64,000 nt of DNA from Cheiracanthium punctorium (taxonomy: Eukaryota; Arthropoda; Arachnida; Araneae; Cheiracanthiidae), in NCBI GenBank assembly GCA_038373885.1, contig JAWZYV010012274.1, positions 1,922,001-1,986,000 of the forward strand, read 5' to 3'. A program made the translations under genes and the position numbers. Positions 55,594 through 64,000 of the stretch are shown in pieces. The notes under the pieces were generated by a model, which was not told the origin of the DNA, made no database searches, and was given only the letters and a program-made list of their open reading frames with translations. Every line of letters starts with the position of its first letter. The first letter of the stretch is position 1.

Positions 55594-57440
55594 TATTTGT
55601 AGTCCTTTTTATAAGAGCACGAAAGAATTCCAATACACTTCGGTTTATGCCAGTTTAGAGATATTTTCTTGTGATTAAATTGTTGAATCAAATTTTTAAG
55701 TCAGACGGCGGTTTTTGGCAGCTTTTTCTCGATCGGGAGGAAAGGACAGCATTTATTAGTCTCTTACAGGTTGTTTCAAAATGAAAGAATAATACAGCTT
55801 TTGGAGATTATACCAAATCTCTCCAAGTTGGGCTGTTGTTGACGATACATCGCCAACTTGGTACAAAAAAATCTCTATAAGTCCGATTTTATTTTGGTTA
55901 TTTCTCGCATAGATTGTTAGTTCTAGCCTATATTAAATCTAAGAATAGCTGATTTCAACGGGGAAATACATTACAAATTACACTCTATTGTCGGTGATCA
56001 AACCTTAGTGAGATTATTCTTGAATGTTTGTTATGCAGTTTCGAATGTACATAAAAATAATTGGCGTTGGAAAGTATTTTATAATCGGTGCGTTTGGCAT
56101 GATTAGTCTTTCTTGTTTTTAATGTTACAAATGTGTTTCTAGAATAAAATACTTATACTGTGAATATATTCATTGGTAAATTATAACTTATTCCAGTTTT
56201 TCATGGATAAGAGACATTTTGAGCATAGAAAAAAAAATTATGTTTCCCCGCACAGTCTTTTTTTCAAATATTTCAGTTTCAACTGACTACCACTAGCGAC
56301 TGTTAAAAAAAACTATTTTATGAATGAGACATTACATACTTAGCTGCAAAAGCAAAAAACTTGGTAAATATGTGATAAACATAATAGGGGATAGTTATAG
56401 CATTGACTAAAATTCAAAGATTTTAAAAAAATGTTCAAAATGACGTGAGAACCACGAGCGTATACATATCTCTAGAAAGCATTTTCTTTTATTTTCTTAA
56501 CCAATTTATTAGATCGTATTAATAAAATCTAAGAATGAGGAAAGAAGCTTGGAACAGATCAGAGGAAAGAGTGAAAACGTGGTTAAATAGTGGATGAAAC
56601 CTTACTGATACTTTCTTTTCAAAATAATGTTTATGCCTTCGCTAAAGCTATACAGCAAATTTCACCCAATATACCCAATCAAAAATGCAGAGTGTAAGTA
56701 TTAATTATTTTTGATTTCACAAATAAAGAGCTGGTCTCCAAACAAGTTTTCTCAATTCAAATTAAAATAGGATTAATCCGATTTCTCGTTCAAAATATGT
56801 CCTTTTGAGACGAATAATAACGCAGTCATAAAACCTTCGAATAACGAATGAGGGTGTATTTTATTATTATTAGTGCATAAAATATTTTCAAAAAAGCATT
56901 CGAGTGCAAGTAAAATTTCCTGTCTTGGTTTCACGGCCTAAAAAAGAATTGCTAAAAACAGCGTCCGTCAGTACGAAATCGTATTTATGTTTGAACATTT
57001 TTGGGGGTACATCTACATTCTTCTCGATGTCTCAAAAATTCAAGTTCTAATTCAAAAAGCAAATTCCCTTACCTGGCTGCGTGTGACAAATGAACAAACA
57101 TGGCTCCCATCTTTCTGGCTCAGAATTTCTTCCAAACGTTTTATCACTTCTCCTCGTGAGCATCATTTCTCACGCTGTAAACCGTGCTTTACGGGAAAAG
57201 CAGCTAAACAGATCGCCTCTCCGGAAAAGTAATTCTGCAAAAGATAAGACCGTTGAAATATTCGGAGACAGATATAGCCAAGGGAGACATAAATAAAATG
57301 AACAGATTTGTGATTAAGTTGTATTAATAAGTAAACACTACTTTTATGTACACAATAACAAATAATACAAATTAATATTCCCATATCAAGTAAAGTTTTA
57401 GATCTTATTACATTGCAGAAGAGTACTGTATGCACATATA
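55594..57440. other. AT-rich stretch with a small hairpin
   Basis: No gene recognised. An imperfect hairpin ccaagttggg / gccaacttgg lies at 55819-55862. The 81-codon plus frame at 56987-57232 has no recognised motif. Confidence 0.4.
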
Positions 57441-57445
57441 GTATT

Positions 57446-57469
57446 ATATATATATATATATATATATAA
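57446..57469. repeat. (TA)n microsatellite
   Basis: About twelve TA units next to the left end of the mariner-like MITE. TA runs are preferred targets of TA-inserting elements. Confidence 0.85.
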
Positions 57470-57473
57470 TATA

Positions 57474-57877
57474 TTAGGCTGTAACGAAAGTTTCCCGCCA
57501 CCTCAAACATCGTCAGAACACAGTTCGCATTGGCGTATTTGCCCATATTTTGTCGAACTATTTTTGACATTTGAAAGAAAGAGGCTTACTTTATAACACT
57601 GTGTTGTGAAATCTCTGAAAAATATAGTTATCATTAAGTACAAGGTGTCTCCAAATGGAACTATAGCTCTAGAGGATTAGAACCATCATTAACTTCCAGT
57701 TGTGTTGCAAAAAGTCAGCTCTAGAATATAAACGAATTATGAGTACAGCATTAAGTACTATTGTTGTATAATGTGACACTGTACAGGTTTGGTACCGAAA
57801 GTTCAAATACAGTTATCTAAAAAGTTAGAAGTTAGTTTTTCAGGCAGATATGGCGGAAAACTTTCGTTACAACCTGA
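57474..57877. mobile_element. 404-bp mariner-like MITE
   Basis: Left TTAGGCTGTAACGAAAGTTT and the inverted right end TCAGGTTGTAACGAAAGTTT match at 18 of 20, and the match continues to about 28 bp (tcccgcca / tccgcca). TA lies on both sides (57472-57473, 57878-57879). The terminal length and sequence resemble mariner elements. No transposase. Confidence 0.85.
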
Positions 57878-57888
57878 TATATATATAT

Positions 57889-58587
57889 AGGGTGTCCCAA
57901 AAACAGTGACCTAGTGTTTTATTATTTAAATATACATGATAGACATACATACAATAATTTACAAATTTACGTAAAAAAAGGTACAGAATTTTATGGTAGG
58001 GATTAAAATTTCCGGAGATTAAACCTAAATAATTGCAAAGTTCAAATTTTTATACGGCCCTATAAAAGTTCCCAATTAACAAAATGTGCCCCAAACATTA
58101 ATTAGGTGTTGTACTAAGTTTCACCTATCATCATGAAAAGGCTGACAGATATGTTTAAGTGTAAACAGAGTTGTTGAGGGGCTGTGCAATATTAATAATA
58201 GCAAAAATATTTATTATGTATGCAATCATTGTTTCCTTTCATAATTTTTGTACGATCCCTGTAACGTGATTCTCCGACGTGATTTTTTTCCCGTCGAGAA
58301 AAAATGGCTTAAGACAGCTTATATTTATTTTCATATCTTCTCCACTTTTAGGATAAAATGCTCAAATTTTGTACATCCCCGCCAATTTTGGGGGTACATT
58401 TTATTAACTCAGAATTTTTGTACGGAGGTCGTATAAAAATTAAAATTTTGTATCATTTAGACTTAATCTCCTGAAAATTTTAATGGATATCATTAAATTC
58501 CGTATATTTTTTACGTAGCTTTTTAATCTGCTGTATATGCTTGTGATCCATGTTTAAGGAATAAAAGCCTAAGTCACCATGTAAAAA
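57889..58587 (+). mobile_element. CAGGGTGTCC-type element, right end lost
   Basis: Begins gggtgtcccaaaaa after a TA run. Interior blocks are shared with 4783-5488 (a CCCAATnAnnAAAATGTGCC block) and with 59455-60180. The right tip expected after gaataaaagcc is missing; instead the right-end fragment of the 26575 family begins at about 58588. Confidence 0.6.
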
Positions 58588-58693
58588 ATAGGAGTCCGAT
58601 GTTTAGGCACAGCTTTTTTAGAATTTCAAAATTGATTGAAAATTTATTCGTGTCAATTTAATGTGAGAAAAGACATGACCTTTCAGCCCCACT
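58588..58693 (+). mobile_element. Right-end fragment of the 26575 MITE family
   Basis: Aligns with about 26953-27054: tgtttaggcac, aaaatttattcgt, gagaaaagacatgac, and a tip ccccactaata. The left part is missing. Confidence 0.55.
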
Positions 58694-58740
58694 AATACTT
58701 TAAAACATGTTAAATAAATAGATTTTAATAAATTCTATAC

Positions 58741-59215
58741 CTAGTCGCTCAGTAGTTTAATCATTAGAGTAGCGGGTTTGATTTCCGATCTACCATTAAA
58801 GACAAGCTTTGTGCTTACGGCTGTATGAATAGTTGTAATTGCGGCTGTATGAGTGCTCGTTAAATTTGGTTTCAGTTCCAATTTCAAACTCGGTGCCTAT
58901 GCGATGTAATTAAAGCGCCGGATTAGTAGCTATTGAGTTGGGGGATTCCATTTCTGGCCTACCACTGAAGATGACGGCGTACATGTGGTGCATGCGCCCG
59001 CTAAATCCGTGGATTTGGCAATCTTCTCGGCTGTCGCAATAGTTTCAGAGGGGTACCTAAATTTAAAAAGCCCTTTACCTCATGATTAGGCTCAAAATTG
59101 TGATGAGAATAGGATGAAATGGCCCTAAGTCGGGGCACTGGGAGATAGAAAGGGTCCTGTCTGTAATTATATGAAAGCTATGAAGGTACCATAAGAGCAA
59201 TGAATGATTTTGTCG
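58741..59215 (+). repeat. Possible tRNA-derived SINE(s), separate family
   Basis: The first part reads gtcgctcagtagtttaatca (A-box-like), then gggtttgatttccgatctac (B-box-like with one change). A second similar unit with ctggcctaccactgaagatg follows at about 58905. The tail is not clearly delimited. It may be two units or one dimeric SINE. Confidence 0.45.
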
Positions 59216-59226
59216 GTTTTAAAGTC

Positions 59227-59442
59227 GTCCACGTGATGAATTGGCTAAAGAACCATTCTATCGCATCTTGAGTCGGGGTTCGATTCCCGCATTGGGCTTG
59301 GGTGTTAACTTGTCCATCCCTTCATAGGGGTTAATGCTGGCCTCCCACTGGGTGCTCCCATGATAAAATTTTCAGTAATTCGGGTCTTAGTAGCGGCGAA
59401 TGCTTGATGAGCTAGTGCCCGTTCTTTGAAAGAAAAAAAAAA
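59227..59442 (+). repeat. tRNA-derived SINE, family 1, copy D
   Basis: Perfect B box GGTTCGATTCC (59277-59287), a decayed A box, and a body with ataaaattttcagtaattcg and gtcttagtagcgg. It ends in an A-run at 59431-59442. Confidence 0.8.
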
Positions 59443-59454
59443 TCTGTACTTTAA

Positions 59455-60180
59455 CATCGATGAAACAGAAAATGCACCTCCTAATGAATGTGTGGAGCAC
59501 ATTTTGCGAAATCCGGATTTTTTTGTATGAGCACCATACAAAAATTTAAATTTTGTATTTATTTCATCTCCTGAAAACTTTAATCGATTCCATAATTTTT
59601 TTTTTTACACAACTTAGTAATTTACAGTATATGTGTATGATCAATATTTAACCCTTTAACGCGCAATGTTCCCGCTCTGGGAACACCAAACTCTGACGTT
59701 TTGACTGTTATTAGTCACGAAGTATAGATTTGATTTGTATAAAAATAGTTGCGGGTGACATAGCTCCACGAGAATACTTTACTTTTTAGCACGTCATTTC
59801 CCGTAAAAAATGGTCACGATTATTTTTAACAGCACGGACATCTGCTGAAAAATGGAAGAATGCGAGAACAGCTGGATAGATTGCCCAACACTGAAAAAAG
59901 GACAGCTGTTGCCATCGCTCGACTAAACTACCAGCAAGATGTCCTTTTTTGACGACAGCTGGCTGTGCGGCACAACCAGCTGTCGTCGAAAAAGGGTCTA
60001 TAGATCTGTGGCACGCGATGAACGTTTCGATCGTCCGTCATCTTGCTGGTTTACCGCTGAGGTAGTTAAGTAGAGCGATGGCAACGGCTGCCCTTTTTTC
60101 AGCATCGGGAAAGGGTTGCGCCTCAAAGGGTTAAGGAATACGAAAGCCCAGGTTAGCGTTTTTAGGACACCCTGTATACA
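59455..60180 (+). mobile_element. 3' part of a CAGGGTGTCC-type element, split by a foldback element
   Basis: The left piece up to 59651 aligns with about 58340-58560 of the paralogous copy (tctcctgaaaactttaatcg, acagtatatgtgtatgatca). The right piece ends ggacaccctgta, the inverted family tip. Between them lies the TTAA-flanked insert 59652-60130. Confidence 0.65.
59652..60130. mobile_element. piggyBac-like foldback element, copy 3 (most complete)
   Basis: Starts CCCTTTAACGCGCAATG and ends gcgcctcaaaggg, that is CCCTTTGAGGCGC inverted. TTAA lies on both sides (59648-59651, 60131-60134). A long inverted repeat is centred near 59970 (cagctggctgtgcggcac / gtgc..ccagctg). The paralogue at about 58551-58565 (catgtttaaggaataa) shows the unoccupied TTAA, which proves both the boundaries and the 4-bp duplication. 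No transposase. Confidence 0.9.
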
Positions 60181-63100
60181 TGAATACATTAAAACATACT
60201 GCCACATACATAAAACACTTTACTTATAAACGTGCATTACAAACATGCAGCGAATCTTGCACAGCAAAACTTTCTAAGAGAAATATGTCATTAAATACTC
60301 AAGGACTTATTTAAGCATACATTTGTATATGTATCTTTCTTGCAGTTTTATCTTTCTGGCACGGTCGGGCGATAACATAGAGTATTTTAGATAAAACTCC
60401 TGCATTCCCTACCCTGTTCAATGTATAAAGTAAGAGAACTGTTAAAATCGTAGGAGTATAAAAGAAATAAACATGGAAAAAAAAGATAAAAATCATGTCA
60501 ATAGACTTCAACAACATTTATGTTCGTCCCTCATGAACAAAAGTTTTAGCTCAAAACTTTCACATTAGCCAGAATAGAGTTGGATCACACATCTGAACAT
60601 ATCACGAAATATTTCAGGAGTAGTTTTGTTTTTCTGAGGAAAGAGTAAGATATTGAGGAAGCTTACACAAGCACGGAGCATAAAACATTTCGATCGACTG
60701 TAAATTTAGCTATACCCAGGAAGAAGCCTTTTTAAAATCTAAGTCCCCTTCCCTGAAAGAAGATATTTTAAAATAAAATCCTATTAATATAAATAATCGT
60801 GTAATTGTGAAGACCTTGTAGACCTACACACTACGTGAAAGATAAATTTTACTGGATGAAAAAAAAGTCTTTTTTAAAATTGCTTGGGCTACAGTTTTGT
60901 GGCCAGTGCTTGCTGTCAAAAACGCTTTATTTTACATTAAAACAATTGTTTAGTGAATGATGTTTCAAGGAAACATTGAAGGGATTTAAACTTTCTGTTT
61001 CTTAATGTGAAGCATTTAAACATCCAGGAAGACTTTTTAAGACTCACATAACTTTTTGTGCGATTAATAAAACAAGACTTATATCTTAGTCAACAAAATT
61101 ATTCAATTTATTGATGTAATAAAATCGTATTATTACGTTAATGAACGCAACATTTTTAGAGGCACTGAGTGTCACGTGAAAAAAGAAATTGAAAGATATA
61201 ACGCACGCCTGTAGTATGTTTTTTAAGGCTAATATATATTGATTGTACAACGCCAAAGTAGATAACATTTTTTTTTAAAGGAATAACGATTGGTTTGCTC
61301 GCTATACAGATAGATCAATGAACTTTTCAATAAAAGAAAAGTGAAACGTTAAAAAAAGAGCAACAGTCCAAAGCATGTGGTTGCCTCGTATAATTACATA
61401 ACAAATAAATTTAATCATAGAGCAGCATCTTACATCAAATAAATGCATAACCGGCGTTGAAAATAAAAATAACCCATCCGCAGTGGAAATCCTAACGCTG
61501 TGAATGTGATGCCATTTATTATTTACTATTATTATTTTCTTTTCCCTTTTTTCTTCTCTTTATTTTTTTGTTGTTAAATATAAGCCAACAACGGATGAAA
61601 CTATTGTTAATAAGAGGAATAGGTTTAAAAAAAGTGACTGCACAGGCAATTTCCTGTACGATTGAGGAGAGTACAAAGTCACTCTGAAACATCAAATTTG
61701 TCGAAAAAAAAATCTAATAATAATAATAATAATAATAAAAATCCCCAAATAGTAGCGGAATTCTTTATTCGTTGGTAGATACGAACGTGTTGCTTGTAGG
61801 TCACCTTTAGGCGCACTCAACTGTGCAATACGTCACAGAGCTACGTACCTTAGCAAAATCCAACATTGTCTTTTGGTAGCCATGGTTTCTGCCCGCCACA
61901 AAAAAAGTACAGGTAAAAACGTCTGCAGGAATGCAGTGGGCAGGAAATTTGGGAATGTCTCATTTCCTAATTTCGGGAAAAGGTTTTGAATGCGATACTG
62001 AAACAGTGACAGAAAAGACTTAGGAGTCAACAAAAACATTCTCTATTTAAAGTAAAAGAGTGAGTCCTGTCTGTCTTTCTAGCTCGACTTATCTTCTTTC
62101 GTGTGAGGATAAGTAATTCTATGACAAGATAACCTCGATTTTAAGGAGTTTTTCTTTGATTTTTTTTTTTCTCTCAAACAGACTTCGAGATGTAACCGGG
62201 AAAGGAAACACCATAAAAATATAGCGCATTTCTTTTGTTCTTCTTTTCTTTTTTTTTTTTTTTTAAGTGTGTCAAAAGTGCTCTTAAACATAAAATTTAC
62301 CTTCCCGTTATGACGAACGCATTTTCTTTCTATTTCAATAACACCTGTAAGATGTAGAAAGATTTATAGTTTATAAATGTTTATAAAAAATAATCACGAA
62401 CCCGAAAAATACATTTGGAGTTTTTGTTTGGGTGCATTTTGATTCATCTAATAGATTAATTAGAGGTATACATTATTATCCACTTTGTGAAAGGAAACTA
62501 AGTAGTAAAATTTTACTACCATCCGCTGTTTCTTTTAACAATTTTTATGTTTCATGGTCTATCTATATTCTTTGTCTAAATAAATTACGAAGTATAATTT
62601 TTTTTTAATAAAATTTCAAATATATCGATTACATAAGATACATATAACATTGAACTAAAGTGCATTTAAAACTACATACTTTCTAAGCAGGTCCCCTGCA
62701 TTTTGGGATCATCATCCAATTTCAGTGGGATCATCATCCAGTAGATTTTGCATACTTTTATGACCACTAGATTGCATAATTAATACAAATAACATTCTAT
62801 AATAGCAGTAGCAGCTACCAAAACTTTGTTGAAAGAATAACATTCTTATTTCTAAATTTGTATACATCACATATGGAATTACTTCAACTGAATATTGATA
62901 ATAGTACATTTATTACTGTTATTACCATCCTTAATCATTTATTTATCACTGCAGGACCACAAAGGATTAGGGTCCAAGCCAAATTTCTCATGTCAATTTC
63001 ATATATAGTTTTTAATAATAAATCATTCATGTTGTGAATAATAAAAATTTCACATATTTCTTTTAAACTGCGTGCTTTTCGAAAAATTAATTAGTTATTC

Positions 63101-64000
63101 AAAGTTGAAATAGGAGATTTAGTTTACTTTCGTGACTAACACGCGCTGGCACGGAACCGGCAGCGAACGTGTTAAAACAATGTATATATTTTTTAATGTT
63201 TTGTTTATATTAGGAGTATAAGTTTATATTAGGAGTACCTTTTATTCAAAAGGATCCAAACTTGTAGCTCCCATTAGCGTACACCATCCACACTCAGTCG
63301 AGAGAGGAGTTCACCCTCTCAGGTACTGATCAAGCCGGTGTTGCTTTGCTTTCGGTGTTTTGATGGGAATCAAGTTTATCCGACTGACCTATAGCGGATA
63401 TTGTAAAATAGTGAGAAAATGAAAATTTGAAGTAAAATCAGAGATTTCGGGAGAATTACTCAGTTCTTAATCAATTATTCCATCCATCTATAGTAAGTGT
63501 TACAATGAAAATTTTCGCAGCATAAAAAGCACAAACTTCAAAATAATCAAGTATAGATTTTGAATTTTATACAATGAATTAAGTTGAAGACTCGTATAAA
63601 AATATCACGCAATATGATAACTTCATATCAACCTAATATATTGGCAAAACTTACTAAAATATTAATATATAAAAAAATAGAGGCAGAAATAAGTTACGTT
63701 ATTTTCAGAAAAGAAACGGAACTAATGTTTATAACATTTGAACCCATGTATCAGGCACCTATCTCCAGAATGTTGCAACCTAAATAACCAAAATAGAGAA
63801 ATTGCAGTTTGTGGGTAGTAAAATAAATAAATGCACAAAAGAAAATCTATATTTTCATGAACATAAAAAAAATGTTACCACATACTTCAAACAAAATTTC
63901 AGTTTCAGAGTTGTTAGCATAGTGAATCACTGTGTAATAATATAAAACACTTTTGATGGTGCTTCGTCAAATTTCTAAAAAATATACATAATTGGTATTC
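60181..64000. other. AT-rich stretch without genes to window end
   Basis: No gene or element recognised over about 3.8 kb. Noted: (TAA)n at 61713-61738; T-runs near 62159-62170 and 62250-62264; a short direct repeat tgggatcatcatcca (62704-62718 and 62727-62741); and a duplication aggagtataagtttatatta/aggagtacc near 63211-63238. A slightly GC-richer tract lies at 63120-63400. Open frames are short and K/F/I-rich. Confidence 0.45.

Noticed and set aside
55780..55865. Possible MITE starting acaggttgtttcaaaatgaa with an internal hairpin
   Set aside because: The hairpin is only about 10 bp per arm and no opposite terminal repeat could be located.

Overview
The window reads as nuclear DNA of a multicellular animal, most likely an arthropod. 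It is strongly AT-rich, has no long open frame (longest 164 codons, low complexity), no rRNA, no operon-like packing, and very many short DNA transposons and tRNA-derived SINE-like repeats. Nothing in the sequence fixes the species. A chelicerate or other large-genome arthropod is only a guess.

No complete protein gene can be supported. The window is best described as gene-poor intergenic or intronic DNA. The best gene-linked signals are two GC/CpG-rich islands. One (about 31505-31770) has a GC box, a perfect CRE and a YY1-like site. The other (about 43970-44410) has a CACGTG palindrome, two ETS-type sites, a CRE and a possible minus-strand first exon (44190-44394) that ends at a good splice donor. 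A perfect RFX X-box lies at 19691-19704.

The supportable content is mobile DNA. From left to right: three copies of a TTAA-flanked piggyBac-like foldback element (2667, 3717, 59652); CAGGGTGTCC-ended, TA-flanked elements (4783, 32109, 57889 and partial copies at 26051 and 59455); a tRNA-SINE family (6711, 32640, 42538, 59227, and perhaps 33600); a 148-bp MITE (7689) next to a hammerhead-like motif (7975); a tRNA-Ser-like sequence split by a hAT-like element (13600-13856); a 687-bp palindrome (17633); an inverted pair of CACTG-ended elements (18492 and about 20810); pogo/Tigger-like elements (27066, 30202); a second SINE-like family with four copies (30966, 47394, 51493, 54194); at least six CAG-ended hAT-like MITEs, most with 8-bp target duplications (32120, 32351, 35216, 38663, 51534, 55456); and a mariner-like MITE (57474).

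Several insertions are nested, so their order can be read. In 32109-32957 an outer element carries two hAT MITEs and a SINE. At 51493-52800 a SINE is split by a 1098-bp hAT. At 59652 a piggyBac-like element sits in a CAGGGTGTCC element whose paralogue keeps the empty TTAA site. Two unrelated transposon families (27066-27495; 13664-13827 with 44789-45306) carry internal tandem arrays, in the first case clearly built from the element's own end, which looks like early satellite formation. This is the most unusual theme here.

All calls come from reading the sequence. No database search or folding was run. Superfamily names rest on terminal repeats and target-site duplications, not on transposase genes.
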